A stretch of 64,000 bases of DNA from Mycolicibacterium gilvum (lineage in GTDB: Bacteria; Actinomycetota; Actinomycetes; Mycobacteriales; Mycobacteriaceae). A program made the translations under genes and the position numbers. Every line of letters begins with the position of its first letter. Positions within the stretch are counted from its first letter, which is position 1. Positions 1 to 9,315 of this stretch are shown in pieces. Below the pieces are notes generated by a model. The model was given only the letters and a program-made list of their open reading frames with translations. It made no database searches and was not told the DNA's origin. The stretch spans positions 5,394,001-5,458,000 of the forward strand of contig NZ_UGQM01000001.1 in NCBI RefSeq assembly GCF_900454025.1. The letters run 5' to 3'.

Positions 1-183
1 AATGGAGGAACCGATCCGGCAGTTCTGTGTGCAGTTGGCCATCGCGGCCATGGAGATCGAACCCGACCGGGAGTAGAACTCCGAGGCCCATACGGCGTCG
101 AACCCGGCCGCATCGGCGGCGTGTGCGGTCTGGGCCAGTGACTTCAAATCCGCGCCGAGAACCGACAGGCCGTAGGTGCTCAT
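1..183 (-). CDS. LLM-class F420-dependent oxidoreductase, N-terminal part (runs off window)
   Basis: Only the first 61 codons are inside the window; the gene continues beyond base 1. The start is the ATG at 181-183, preceded by an AGGAGA ribosome binding site. The protein opens with MSTYGLSVLGADLKSL, then a DAAGFDAVWASEFYSRSG segment and a strand ending in CRIGSSI. This matches the first beta-alpha units of the luciferase-like TIM barrel, where the AGFDAVW/E pattern is typical. In mycobacteria such enzymes use coenzyme F420. The substrate cannot be told. It lies on the same strand as the thioesterase at 365-919, about 180 bp downstream of that gene's stop. Confidence 0.75.
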   Translation of the reverse strand, partial: MSTYGLSVLGADLKSLAQTAHAADAAGFDAVWASEFYSRSGSISMAAMANCTQNCRIGSSI

Positions 184-364
184 GACCGGTCTCCTGTGCG
201 CGGGCGCGGGCCGTCGAATACGACGGCGCTGACCCGTGGCCGCCGTCTGGTGGAGGTGATCCTCGGCGACCAGGTACATGAGTGCGTTGATGATGTTTGC
301 GTCGAGCGGGGTAAGAGACGTGGAACGCGCGCGGCCAGCCGTGCGCCACCTCCAAGGCTGGTGC

Positions 365-919
365 TCAGCATCTTCCCTCCCTGGGTGACCGCACAATGCA
401 GGGTGTCGAAGTCGCCTTCTGTATGGAACTAGTGAAGTGCGCCATCGTGACGACGACGAATAACCCTGAGGCGGACGCGACTAGCTGACCGGTAGTCTCC
501 TCGCGCAATTCTGTCCGGACTTCGAGTTTCCGGCCGGTCTTGGACACCAGCTCCGCGCTGACCTCGTAGGGGACCCCCAGCAACACCGGCGCGTAGAACT
601 CGGTATCGAACCTGCGGGTGACGGCCATCTCACCGACGACGTACAGCAACATGCCCACCATGTCGTCGAGTACGGTCATGACTGCGCCGCCATGTGCGAT
701 ACCGGGTGCGCCGCGATGTCTGCCGTCGAAGATATGCCTGGCACCCACCCCGTCGCCATGCCGACGCGCTCGCAGGCGATGACCGTGCGGATTGTCTGTG
801 CCGCAACCAAGGCACCACGGGTGGTGCGCATCAAGGTAGTCGCCGTCGGCGGCGACAGCACGATCCTGAAAGCTATGCCACCATGCGATGGCCGAATCTT
901 CTTCCGCTTGCTCTTCGAT
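365..919 (-). CDS. PaaI-family hotdog thioesterase, apparent AUC start
   Basis: The product (about 184 aa) is a hotdog-fold acyl-CoA thioesterase-like protein. It has the family's entry motif WCLGCGTDNPHG, then GIAHGGAVMTVLDDMVGML with the His-Gly-Gly turn, and YEVSAELVSKTGRKLEVRTEL strands. The open frame runs back to a TAG at 932-934 and contains no ATG, GTG or TTG before the internal GTG at 746-748. Starting there would remove the CLGCG motif and the first third of the domain. A strong AGGAGG lies 8 nt before an ATC at 917-919, so translation probably starts at this ATC. Otherwise the ATG has mutated and the gene is silent. Family is certain; start and expression are uncertain. Confidence 0.65.
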   Translation of the reverse strand: MEEQAEEDSAIAWWHSFQDRAVAADGDYLDAHHPWCLGCGTDNPHGHRLRARRHGDGVGARHIFDGRHRGAPGIAHGGAVMTVLDDMVGMLLYVVGEMAVTRRFDTEFYAPVLLGVPYEVSAELVSKTGRKLEVRTELREETTGQLVASASGLFVVVTMAHFTSSIQKATSTPCIVRSPREGRC

Positions 920-1173
920 GACGAAACCCTCCTAAATAGACCCTCGTAGCGCGTGGTTCACCACACGACTGAAGAATTGCGCCGGCGTCGACTGGGCTGA
1001 TCGCCGGTAGATATGTATGTAGGACTCGTTAGCCCGCCGAGATCATCGCTGCGACACACCTTCCGATTAGGACACTGTCGGCTATCTGGTCCTGCCCGTA
1101 ATCCCTTGGACTGCAGTGTATTCATAGCCGGCCAGATCGCGTCACAATGAACTGGCACACAGTCCGCAGCGCC

Positions 1174-1842
1174 TCACAACTCCTGGGAGAAGGCGTCACG
1201 CTGGGCTCCAGCGCCAGCCATGAGCGGGCCGTACCGGTGATGCAACTCTGTAACGATGTCGGTGAAGGGGAGATCGTGGTACCAACCGCGGTCGTTGAGG
1301 TACTCCATGTGTTGGCTTCCCCCACCGTCGTAGGCATGGAGGAGCGCATCGGTGTGGCCGTCGAAGTCGATCGGAGGTACACCGAATCGCGCGCAGAGCT
1401 CGGCATTGAACGCCGGAGTGGCCTTCACCCAGCGGTTGTTGAGTTGTAATTCGCTATATCCGTGGTAGACGAACACGTCGGTACCTCCCATCCGGGCACG
1501 CAATGTGGTGGTCTGCAGATGGTTGCGCACGTCCGCGAATCCGAGCCGGGCCGGAATGCCCGCCGCACGAGCTGCCGCGGTCAGCAGCACCGCCTTCGGT
1601 ATGCAATACGCCCTCGACGCTGTCGCTACATAGCTCGCCCGATAATGCTCGGGATCGTCGTCGGTGCTATAGGGATCGTACCAAATCCTGTCCCGCACAG
1701 CGGTGAAGATCAACCTCGCCTTCTGCACAGGGTCACGAACGTCACCGACCGCGTCCTCGGTGAAGCGCTGTACATCGTCGTGCTGCCAATCGAGGAACCC
1801 AGTTGTCTCCAGGAAACTCGATTCGTTTGAAGTGTCGCTCAC
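1174..1842 (-). CDS. transglutaminase-like protein
   Basis: This 222 aa protein has the papain-like transglutaminase core. Cys80 sits at the start of the helix in SRAYCIPKAVLLTAAARAAGIPARLGFADV, and His127 lies in VFVYHGYSEL. The usual Asp position is replaced by the W-V-K-A-T-P-A-F-N stretch common in this bacterial subfamily. Family members act as cysteine proteases, peptidases or amide-forming enzymes; no substrate can be read here. There is no signal peptide, so it is probably cytoplasmic. Its ATG overlaps the stop of the BtrH-like gene by 4 bp (1839-1842), so the two are translationally coupled and probably work together. Confidence 0.85.
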   Translation of the reverse strand: MSDTSNESSFLETTGFLDWQHDDVQRFTEDAVGDVRDPVQKARLIFTAVRDRIWYDPYSTDDDPEHYRASYVATASRAYCIPKAVLLTAAARAAGIPARLGFADVRNHLQTTTLRARMGGTDVFVYHGYSELQLNNRWVKATPAFNAELCARFGVPPIDFDGHTDALLHAYDGGGSQHMEYLNDRGWYHDLPFTDIVTELHHRYGPLMAGAGAQRDAFSQEL

Positions 1843-2939
1843 AGATAGCCTTTCAGATAAGCCTCGAGGCCGGTATCGACAGTGCCAACGGATCGACTGG
1901 CCGTTTCGAGGGCTTCGACGAGGCGTGTTTCGGAGTCCGGGATCGTCGCGGCGATTTTGGCCGCAGCGAGACTACGACTCCGTAGCGATGTGCCGGCATC
2001 GGTGGCTGCGGCCGCAAGCTCAGACCACGCTTGGGAAGCGTGTCGGGCCGCGGCCGCCGCTTCGGCTGCGGCGGCGTCCCCGAGGAGATCGGCGATATTC
2101 TGGCAACCTTGTGCTTGCAGCATACGAAAGAGCCCGCCACCGGTTCCGGCTTTCTCGATGAACGCCCCGAGCCCGAACAATGCCGCGGTCAGGGCGTCGT
2201 CATCAAACACCGTTGGCCAATGCCGTACGTCATCGGCGAACTCCTGCACACCCTTCAAACCGGAGGCCTCGACTTCAGCTGCCTCGATGCGCAGTAGCGG
2301 CGCACCTACGGCACCGCCGCGCATGAAAGCTGCGCTCGCGGCTAATGCAGTGGCGGCAATCGGCCCAAGGTCGGGCACTCGCTCCGGCCAGTCGACGTGA
2401 TATGTGGTGTGCCGGGTCGGTGTAGGGAACCCTACCGAGGACCGCGCCCGGCGCAGGTCGTCATAAGCCACCGTTTGGGTGGTCTCGCGGTCATTATCGA
2501 CCACATAGGCAACCCCTTGTTCGTCATCATATCCGGTGATGACGATGTCGTGACGGCTCATGTGCAATCGGACGCGCAGGTAAGGAAGTTCGCCGATGTC
2601 AGCCCAGACCATGACGGGTCGGCCCTTGTCGACTTCGTCGGTAACAAATGACCATCCCACGTCTGCGTCATCGGTCGATCGCACTACGCAGTTTGCACCA
2701 ACTCGGGAGAGGTAGTCTTTTTCCAGGTCGCTTCCTCGTCCTACCAGGTAGATCTGGGGAAACAATTGCGTAGAGCGGACGTACGAGAAGTCCAAGGCTC
2801 CGCCGAGGGTGAAGACCAATCCTTCACTGAGTGTTTCTGTCCCCCATCCTAGTTGTGCCCATTCAGTAAGGTCACGCAGCGCACCGGAACCACAGTGCCC
2901 TCCTCTCCTGTGGGGATAGGGAATTTCAATCCTCGCCAT
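1839..2939 (-). CDS. BtrH-like acyltransferase/peptidase (BtrH N-terminal + DUF4872-type)
   Basis: The N-terminal half (about residues 10-160) has the BtrH_N pattern: RRGGHCGSGALRDLTEW with the likely nucleophile Cys16, then TLSEGLVFTLGGALDFSYVRS, and later SRHDIVITGYDDEQGVAYVVDND with the likely catalytic His. In butirosin biosynthesis BtrH transfers a side chain from an acyl carrier protein to an amine. The C-terminal half is Ala-rich and helical (DUF4872-like). The gene is first in a two-gene unit with the transglutaminase-like gene, giving two predicted Cys-His enzymes in a row. No carrier protein or NRPS lies nearby, so the substrate is unknown. The ATG at 2937-2939 follows a GAGAGGAAG ribosome binding site. 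Confidence 0.8.
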   Translation of the reverse strand: MARIEIPYPHRRGGHCGSGALRDLTEWAQLGWGTETLSEGLVFTLGGALDFSYVRSTQLFPQIYLVGRGSDLEKDYLSRVGANCVVRSTDDADVGWSFVTDEVDKGRPVMVWADIGELPYLRVRLHMSRHDIVITGYDDEQGVAYVVDNDRETTQTVAYDDLRRARSSVGFPTPTRHTTYHVDWPERVPDLGPIAATALAASAAFMRGGAVGAPLLRIEAAEVEASGLKGVQEFADDVRHWPTVFDDDALTAALFGLGAFIEKAGTGGGLFRMLQAQGCQNIADLLGDAAAAEAAAAARHASQAWSELAAAATDAGTSLRSRSLAAAKIAATIPDSETRLVEALETASRSVGTVDTGLEAYLKGYL

Positions 2940-3209
2940 CGCCGCTTCCTCTCTTGTCCAATAGCACTGTTAAGACTCATCGAAAGCTACGTTCCATCAA
3001 GGCGTCGCGGCTGGCGGTAGGTGCCAGAACTGGTCGACCGCAGCCAATCTCACCCGCGCAGCTCGACCGCCTATGACTATGGGAAACATTGCTTTCGATC
3101 GCTATCCGCATCAAAGCGTCAACGGTGAGAGCCCCTGACCCGCAGCATCGCCATCGTTGTACTGAGCTCGCTTGGTGCCGTTTTGCGCTTCCCTGCTTTC
3201 GGTGCTCTG

Positions 3210-4316
3210 TCAGAATCGGATGAGTCCTCGGATGTTGCGGCCTGACCGCATGTCGTCGTAGCCCTCATTGATCTCATCGAGGGTGTACTCACGGGTGATC
3301 AGCTCGTCGAGTTTGAGTTGTCCGGAGTTGTAGAGTTCGACGAGCCGCGGGATGTCGTGGGCGGCGTTGGACGAGCCGTAGAGGGCACCGCGGATCTGCT
3401 TTTCATACAGCGTTAATTCCAGCAGCGAGCCCGACATCGACGTGTCTTCGGGGTGTCCGATCGCGGTAATGACCACACGGCCGCGTTTACCGACCAGTGA
3501 TAGCGCCTCAGCGGTGTAGGCCCCTTCGGCGACGTCGGTGGTCAAGACGCAGACGTCGGCGAGTTTGCCACGGGTGATGTCGCTGATCAGTGACCAGGCC
3601 TCATCGATGGTGGCAACGGCATGCGTCGCGCCGAAACCGCCAGCTTGTTCGCGCTTGAACTCCACTGGGTCGACAGCCACGATGGTCAACGCGCCAGCGA
3701 TGCGGGCGCCTTGGATCGCATTCATGCCGATGCCGCCGGCGCCGATCACGACCACGGTATCCCCGGCGCGCACGTCACCGGTGCGTACCGCCGAGCCGTA
3801 ACCGGTCGTGACACCGCAACCGATCAAGGCCGCCTTGTCCAACGGTGTCCCGTGGTCAACCTTGACCAAGGAGGCCTTCGGCACCACGGTGTATTCCGAG
3901 AACGTGCCCAGCAAGCACATCTGGCCGACATCCTCGCCGCGGGCATGGAAGCGGTAGGTGCCGTCGATCTGGGGTCCCATCATGATCGCCGCACCCATGT
4001 CGCACAGGTTTCCCATCCCGCGCGCGCAGTAAGAGCAGTGCCCGCAAGACGGCAGGAACGTCAGGATGACCGAATCGCCCTCGGCCAGGTCCTCGACACC
4101 TGCACCCACCTCGACCACGGTGCCGGCGCCTTCATGACCACCGACGACGGGCAGCGGAAACGGCAGATCACCGGTCACCAGGTGTTCGTCTGAATGGCAC
4201 AACCCGCTGGCGGTCAACCGGACCAGCACTTCATCCGCACCGGGCGGATCCAGCTCGATCTCATCAACCTCCCACTTCTCTCCCAAGCCCCAGAGCACGG
4301 CAGCGCGTGTTTTCAT
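3210..4316 (-). CDS. NDMA-type zinc alcohol dehydrogenase (AdhD-like)
   Basis: This 368 aa medium-chain dehydrogenase has catalytic-zinc residues in ASGLCHSDEH and GGHEGAGTV, and structural-zinc cysteines in SCGHCSYCARGMGNLC. The Rossmann turn is VVIGAGGIGMNAIQGARIAGA. Length and the GTYRFHARGEDVGQMCLLGTF stretch fit the Rxyl_3153-type NDMA-dependent family (M. tuberculosis AdhD is also 368 aa). Such enzymes hold their nicotinamide cofactor tightly and need a separate electron acceptor, linked to mycofactocin. It closes the run that starts with the ferredoxin at 9636, so I infer that it oxidises the alcohol made by the CYP153-type P450. Confidence 0.88.
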   Translation of the reverse strand: MKTRAAVLWGLGEKWEVDEIELDPPGADEVLVRLTASGLCHSDEHLVTGDLPFPLPVVGGHEGAGTVVEVGAGVEDLAEGDSVILTFLPSCGHCSYCARGMGNLCDMGAAIMMGPQIDGTYRFHARGEDVGQMCLLGTFSEYTVVPKASLVKVDHGTPLDKAALIGCGVTTGYGSAVRTGDVRAGDTVVVIGAGGIGMNAIQGARIAGALTIVAVDPVEFKREQAGGFGATHAVATIDEAWSLISDITRGKLADVCVLTTDVAEGAYTAEALSLVGKRGRVVITAIGHPEDTSMSGSLLELTLYEKQIRGALYGSSNAAHDIPRLVELYNSGQLKLDELITREYTLDEINEGYDDMRSGRNIRGLIRF

Positions 4317-4361
4317 GTGTGTCCTCTCCTCAACGTCGGTGCTTCCGTAGCAGTGGATGGT

Positions 4362-5978
4362 TCACGCCAGCGTCTCGACGGCGAGCTCACCGTCGGCATG
4401 CTGGCGGCGCAGCTTCTTCTTGTCGAACTTGCCAGTAGACGTCAACGGAACGTCGGCGACGAACGCCCACCGTTCCGGTAGCCACCACTTGGCCACCCGT
4501 GCACGCAGGAACTCAGTCAACTCCGCAGCGGTGGCGGTGCAGTCAGCGGCCAGGACCACCACTGCCAGCGGCCGTTCCTGCCACTTGTCGTCGGGCACTC
4601 CAATCACCGTGGCGGTGCGTACTGCAGGGTGAGCGGCCAACTCGTTCTCCAATTCCACCGAGGAGATCCACTCCCCTCCAGACTTGATCACGTCTTTGGC
4701 GCGGTCGGTGAGAGTGATGAACGCATCGGCGCTGATGGTCCCGACATCCCCGGTGCATAACCAACCGTCCGGCGACACCGCCGGACTGTCATGCTCGTAA
4801 TAGGACTGAGTGATCCACGGGCCGCGGATCTGAATCTCCCCCACCGACAGTCCGTCCCAAGGTTGTTCTGCACCGCTGTCATCAACGATGCGCGCCTGCA
4901 CACCGGCCACTACCCTGCCTTGGGTTCCCCGCAGGTAAAGGGACCTCTCCGGGGTGTCGGTGTTCCGCGGCAGAGCGACCGCAGCCAGCGGGGAGGTCTC
5001 AGTCATCCCCCAGGCCTGCACGATTCGGATGCCCAGTTCGTCATAGGCAGTCATCAACGACCTCGGAACCGCCGAACCACCGCACGCCACCATCTCCAGC
5101 GAACTCACGTCGTGGCCGGGATTGTCGCGCAGGTAGTGCAAGACATCGGTCCAGATCGTCGGCACAGCGCCCGCCATCGTGGGCCGGGCCGCCTCGATCA
5201 TCTCCACCAATGGCCCCGCCTGCAGGAAACGGTCAGGCAGCAGAAGCTGCGCCCCCGCCATCATCGCCGCATACGGCAACCCCCAGGCATTAGCGTGGAA
5301 CATCGGAACGATCGCCAACACCGTGTCGTCATGACCGATGCCCAAGGCGTTCGAGGTGCACGCCGATTGAGAGTGCAACCACGTCGAACGGTGGCTGTAG
5401 ACAACGCCTTTCGGGTGCCCGGTAGTACCGCTCGTGTAGCACATCGCTGCGGCCGACTGCTCGTCGACGTCGGGCCAGTCGAACGTGCTCGGCTGGGCTG
5501 CCACCACATCGTCGTAGCGAAGGACGTCCTTTCCGCAGCCCTGCACTGCGGTAAGATCACCCGTGCCGGTCACCAGCACCGTGCGCACCGAGGTCATCGA
5601 CGGCAACGCCGCCGCCAACAGGTTCAGCACCGTACCGTCGACGATGATCACCTGATCTTCGGCATGATTGGCGATCCACGTCAGCTGTTCAGGTGGCAGC
5701 CGCAGATTCAACGTATGTAGCACCGCACCCATCGACGGCACCGCCGCGTAACAGTCCAGGTGCTCCTGGTTGCTCCACTGCAGCGTCGCGACACGCTCGT
5801 CTCCACAAATGCCTATCTCGCGCAACGCATTCGCCAACCGCGCCGCACGCTGCCCCAACTCATGATACGACACCCCAGAGATCTGTTGGGGTCCGCGTGC
5901 GGTCAACACCTCGCGATCGCCATGGACTGCCGCAGCATGGGCCACGATCGCGGGCACCGTCAACGCAACGTCCTGCAT
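4362..5978 (-). CDS. medium/long-chain fatty acid-CoA ligase (FadD family)
   Basis: This is an AMP-binding acyl-CoA synthetase of 538 aa. The P-loop is [12 protein letters not shown], followed by the adenylate-binding [11 protein letters not shown] and [10 protein letters not shown] motifs, the hinge [15 protein letters not shown], and the catalytic lysine near the C-terminus in [13 protein letters not shown]. The ATG at 5976-5978 (MQDVALTV) follows GAGGAG; an upstream in-frame TTG at 6008 has no good ribosome binding site. It lies between the SCP2-type gene and the alcohol dehydrogenase, so it probably activates the fatty acid formed by terminal oxidation. Chain length cannot be read; the sequence resembles AlkK/FadD35-type ligases. 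Confidence 0.9.
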   Translation of the reverse strand: MQDVALTVPAIVAHAAAVHGDREVLTARGPQQISGVSYHELGQRAARLANALREIGICGDERVATLQWSNQEHLDCYAAVPSMGAVLHTLNLRLPPEQLTWIANHAEDQVIIVDGTVLNLLAAALPSMTSVRTVLVTGTGDLTAVQGCGKDVLRYDDVVAAQPSTFDWPDVDEQSAAAMCYTSGTTGHPKGVVYSHRSTWLHSQSACTSNALGIGHDDTVLAIVPMFHANAWGLPYAAMMAGAQLLLPDRFLQAGPLVEMIEAARPTMAGAVPTIWTDVLHYLRDNPGHDVSSLEMVACGGSAVPRSLMTAYDELGIRIVQAWGMTETSPLAAVALPRNTDTPERSLYLRGTQGRVVAGVQARIVDDSGAEQPWDGLSVGEIQIRGPWITQSYYEHDSPAVSPDGWLCTGDVGTISADAFITLTDRAKDVIKSGGEWISSVELENELAAHPAVRTATVIGVPDDKWQERPLAVVVLAADCTATAAELTEFLRARVAKWWLPERWAFVADVPLTSTGKFDKKKLRRQHADGELAVETLA

Positions 5979-6026
5979 CGTGCTCCTCATCGAGAGCCCG
6001 CCCGACAACCCTTGATGAGGCGACGG

Positions 6027-6443
6027 TCACGCATCGATGAGGTCCTGCCGATCCTGACTCTGCAGCATCAACCGGTACTCGGGGAACAGATTCTTGGCCT
6101 GCGGAATCAACTTGATCAACTTCGGCACCGGGCCCTTTGCGCGCACCGTCCCCTTGGCCATCGCCATCGTCAGGTTCACCTTGCCCAGCCAGAACTTGTT
6201 TCCAGTGTCCGCCGACATGAACAACTCCACGTTGGGCACCGCGGTACTGGCCGCTCCGGTCTCCACCACCTTCTTCGGCATGTCCACCGTTACCACCGCG
6301 TCCGGATCGGTGTAGTGCACCCGTAACACCACACCCGAATTTGCGAGCTTGTCCGCCAGTCCCTCCTTCTCCAAGCCCCGTTGAAAGATCCCACCCAAGA
6401 AGGCATAGACCTCGTCCTCGTCCTTGAATACCGCCACCGTCAA
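6027..6443 (-). CDS. SCP2 sterol-binding domain protein
   Basis: This 138 aa single-domain protein has the SCP2 fold pattern: a central VLRVHYTDPDAVVTVDM strand pair, VELFMSADTGNKFWLGKVNLTMAMAKGTVRAKGPVPKLIKL, and a C-terminal helix with the conserved leaf ending in the FPEYRLML region. SCP2 domains bind hydrophobic ligands such as fatty acyl chains or sterols. It starts at the ATG 6441-6443 and ends 48 bp before the ligase start. Inside this alkane locus it may carry or buffer the acyl intermediate (inference). Confidence 0.8.
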   Translation of the reverse strand: MTVAVFKDEDEVYAFLGGIFQRGLEKEGLADKLANSGVVLRVHYTDPDAVVTVDMPKKVVETGAASTAVPNVELFMSADTGNKFWLGKVNLTMAMAKGTVRAKGPVPKLIKLIPQAKNLFPEYRLMLQSQDRQDLIDA

Positions 6444-6702
6444 TCTCCACCAATCTCGTTGTCAGAACAGAACAGTCGCGAGCATCGACTCAAGACGATG
6501 CTCCCCCCGCAAAAATCGTCACGCCTGTTGGCGACCTCCACTAGCTTCTGATGCGCTGCGGTAACACCGCCGAGGTGCCCGGCGGCATCCGCTAGCCAGT
6601 CCCCGCGGCCAGCGGAGTTGGATGGCGGTTCTCGCTGACGTTCGTCTCCGACACACGCGTCGCAATCGCAGTCGCCGTCCCATCGCCCATGCAGCCATGA
6701 CC

Positions 6703-7905
6703 TCAGACCGAGCCGGCGAGCATGAGTTCGGCCCGTTCGACGGGGACCTGCTGCGTAATGACCCGCTTGCTGAACATGAAGTCGCGGGGGCGATTGATGC
6801 AGTCGGCGGCGATGAGCTCGCCGGCACGCAGGTAGAAGCAGGTGAAGTCGCGGTCGCGGGTCGGGTCGCCGCTGAGGACCACCTCGTCGTACCCGGTGTT
6901 GAGACCCGCGATCTGGAGCTTGAGGTCGTATTGATCTGACCAAAACCAAGGCAGCGCTGATATCTTCTTGGACTTCCCGCACAAAGTCGCCGCCGCGACT
7001 TTGGCCTGCTCGGCCGCACTGGGCACGGACTCCAGACGTATACGGCGGCCGTAACGAGCCATGTCGTGGCTGACGCAGTCCCCGGCGGCCATGATGGCGG
7101 AGTCGCTGGTCTGGGCTTGGTCGTCGATCACGACGCCGTTGTCGACGACCAAGCCCGCGGCAGCGGCGAGCTCGGTGTTCGGCTCAACGCCGATGCCGAC
7201 AATGACGAGGTCGGCGGAAATCGATTCGCCACCGGCCAGGACTACTTCGCCGACTTTGCCGTCGCCAGACAGAGCCTCGACCCGCGCGCCCGTCTGGATG
7301 TTGACGCCCGCCTCCCGGTGGATCCGGTCGAAGAACGCCGATACCTCCGGGGCGGTCACCCGTTCGAGGACGCGCTCCGTCGCCTCGAGCACGGTGACCT
7401 CTAGACCCAACGCACGCAAGGAGGCAGCCGTCTCCAATCCGATGTAACCGCCGCCGATGATCACGGCTCGACGCCCCGGTCTGGTGGCGTCTCGGATCAT
7501 CTCGACGTCCGCCGCGGTGCGTAGGTAGAAGACTCCGGCCAGGTCGGCGCCTGGGGTGGAGAGCCGACGGGGGCGCGCGCCCGTGCACAGCGCGAGCCTG
7601 TCGTAGGGCAGCACCTCGCCGGTGCTCAGCGAGAGGTGACCCGCTGCGCGATCGATTGCCTCCACCGTCGCATCCAGAACTTCGATTCGCAGCTTTGTGT
7701 AAAACTCGGCGCTGCGGATCGCGAGCTTGTCGACTGTGCAGTTCCCGGCCAGATATGCCTTCGACAGCGGAGGGCGTTGGTAGGGCGCTGCCGATTCATT
7801 GCCGACGAGGACGATCTCGCCGTCCCATCCTTCTTGACGAAGGCTGGCCGCCAGTTGGGCGCCCGCGTGGCTGGCGCCCACGATGACCGCTCGATGCAAA
7901 GTCAT
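6703..7905 (-). CDS. FAD-dependent ferredoxin reductase, partner of the CYP153-type P450
   Basis: This 400 aa flavoprotein has an N-terminal FAD site in AVIVGASHAGAQLAASLRQEG, a PYQRPPLSK segment, a second dinucleotide site for NAD(P)H in AVIIGGGYIGLETAASLRALG, and the closing FAD motif in SDSAIMAAGDCVSHDMARYG. These are features of the oxygenase-coupled ferredoxin reductase (rubredoxin reductase-like) family. Its ATG overlaps the P450 stop by 4 bp (7902-7905). With the ferredoxin upstream it completes a three-part chain from NAD(P)H through FAD and 2Fe-2S to the P450. A 259-bp stretch without a clear gene follows before the SCP2 gene. Confidence 0.92.
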   Translation of the reverse strand: MTLHRAVIVGASHAGAQLAASLRQEGWDGEIVLVGNESAAPYQRPPLSKAYLAGNCTVDKLAIRSAEFYTKLRIEVLDATVEAIDRAAGHLSLSTGEVLPYDRLALCTGARPRRLSTPGADLAGVFYLRTAADVEMIRDATRPGRRAVIIGGGYIGLETAASLRALGLEVTVLEATERVLERVTAPEVSAFFDRIHREAGVNIQTGARVEALSGDGKVGEVVLAGGESISADLVIVGIGVEPNTELAAAAGLVVDNGVVIDDQAQTSDSAIMAAGDCVSHDMARYGRRIRLESVPSAAEQAKVAAATLCGKSKKISALPWFWSDQYDLKLQIAGLNTGYDEVVLSGDPTRDRDFTCFYLRAGELIAADCINRPRDFMFSKRVITQQVPVERAELMLAGSV

Positions 7906-9293
7906 GCGCCGGCTTTCGGGGTGAGGCGGACCATCAGCTTGCTGATTCCCCTGACGAAGTTGGATTGCACGTATTCGGGCTCACCAATGACCTCGATCTT
8001 CTCGAAACGAGGAAGCAGCTCCTCCCACAGGATCCGCAACTGCATCTCGGCCAACCGGTTGCCCATACAGCGGTGGACGCCGAACCCGAAAGAGATGTGG
8101 TTGCGGGCGTTGTCCCGGTCGATGATGAAGTCGTCGGGCCGATCGAATACGCGCTCATCGCGGTTTCCCGATGCGTACCACATCACGACCTTGTCACCCT
8201 TGCGAATGAACTGACCATTCAGCATGGTGTCGGCCTTGGCGATCCGGCGCATGTAGGCGAGTGGCGTCTGCCATCGGATAATCTCGGAGTTCATGTTGGG
8301 GATCAGGTCGGGATTTGCTTTCAGCTTCTCGAACTGGTCCGGGTAGCGGTTCAACGCGAGAACGCCGCCGCTCATCGAGTTCCGGGTCGTGTCGTTGCCT
8401 CCGACGATCAGCAGCAGAAGGTTGCCCAAGAACTCCATCGGCCGGTCGATCAGGTCTTTGGTGCTTTCATTGCTCTGCAGCATGGTGATCAGATCGAACC
8501 CAGGCTCTTCTCCGGCACCGGTCCGGGCCGCCTTGTCGTGCCAGTGCCGGCTGAGATCTCGGGCCATGGCGCGCATGCCGACGAACGTCTCGTCAAGGTC
8601 CGAGGGACCGCCGTTGGTTTGCTCCATCGAGGTTGCCAGATCCGACCACTCGACAAGCTTGCGACGCTGCTCGTACGGAAAGTCCAGCAGGGTCGCAAGC
8701 ATTCGAGCGGTCAGCTCGATCGAGACGTCGTGAACCCAGTCGAACGGCTGATCCACGGGGAGGTTATCCAGCACCTCCCTTACGCGCGAGCGAATCAGAC
8801 CCTCCATTTCCCGTAGGTTCTTGGGTGCGACCACCCCTTGGACAGCCGCCCGCTGCAGGTCGTGGCGTGGTGGATCCATCGCGATGAACATCTTGATATC
8901 CAGGAAGCGGGGCGGCACCCCGATGACGATCAATGGCTCAGCGGAGAAGACCTCATGATTCTTGTCGACGGCCACGATGTCGGCATGCCGGGTGACGGAC
9001 CAAAACGGGCCGAAGGCACTGTGCCGCTGATAATGGACCGGAGCTTCGTTACGCAGGCGCTCGTAGTATGACTGCCAGCGCCCCTGGCGATAGAGAAAAG
9101 GATTGCTGAGATCGATGTCGGCGAGTTCGACCTCCTCGGCCGGCGGAATAGGACGCTCTACAAAGAGTTTCTTCCCGTTCGTACCGGTCACCCAACGCCG
9201 AGTTTTGTCGTAGGCGTGTGCACCTTGAATCTGCAGGTCGATCGGGATGGTCGCCTGAACTTTCTCGGCGACCTTTTCAGAGATTTTTACCAT
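7902..9293 (-). CDS. cytochrome P450, CYP153-type alkane terminal hydroxylase
   Basis: The 463 aa protein has a complete P450 core: I-helix LLLIVGGNDTTRNSMSGG with the acid-alcohol pair, K-helix NSEIIRWQTP, and heme loop ISFGFGVHRCMGNRLAE with the Cys ligand. The N-terminal part with KVQATIPIDLQ, DKTRRWVTGTNGKKLFVERPIPP and FGPFWSVTRHADIVAVDKNHEVFSAEP is characteristic of CYP153, a family that hydroxylates medium-chain alkanes at the terminal carbon. The order ferredoxin, P450, ferredoxin reductase and a divergent AraC regulator agrees with described CYP153 operons. Substrate range is inferred, but the family assignment is strong. Confidence 0.93.
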   Translation of the reverse strand: MVKISEKVAEKVQATIPIDLQIQGAHAYDKTRRWVTGTNGKKLFVERPIPPAEEVELADIDLSNPFLYRQGRWQSYYERLRNEAPVHYQRHSAFGPFWSVTRHADIVAVDKNHEVFSAEPLIVIGVPPRFLDIKMFIAMDPPRHDLQRAAVQGVVAPKNLREMEGLIRSRVREVLDNLPVDQPFDWVHDVSIELTARMLATLLDFPYEQRRKLVEWSDLATSMEQTNGGPSDLDETFVGMRAMARDLSRHWHDKAARTGAGEEPGFDLITMLQSNESTKDLIDRPMEFLGNLLLLIVGGNDTTRNSMSGGVLALNRYPDQFEKLKANPDLIPNMNSEIIRWQTPLAYMRRIAKADTMLNGQFIRKGDKVVMWYASGNRDERVFDRPDDFIIDRDNARNHISFGFGVHRCMGNRLAEMQLRILWEELLPRFEKIEVIGEPEYVQSNFVRGISKLMVRLTPKAGA

Positions 9294-9315
9294 GTTTGAC
9301 CACTTCCCTTCGTCG

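Noticed and set aside
184..364. short minus-strand frame between thioesterase and LLM gene, with a GGAGGGAAG before its ATG
   Set aside because: The predicted peptide is Arg/Ser/Thr-rich without any family pattern; other frames are no better.
5261..5560. possible small gene antisense or alternative-frame within the acyl-CoA ligase
   Set aside because: The ligase frame has all its motifs across this stretch; this frame is a shadow.
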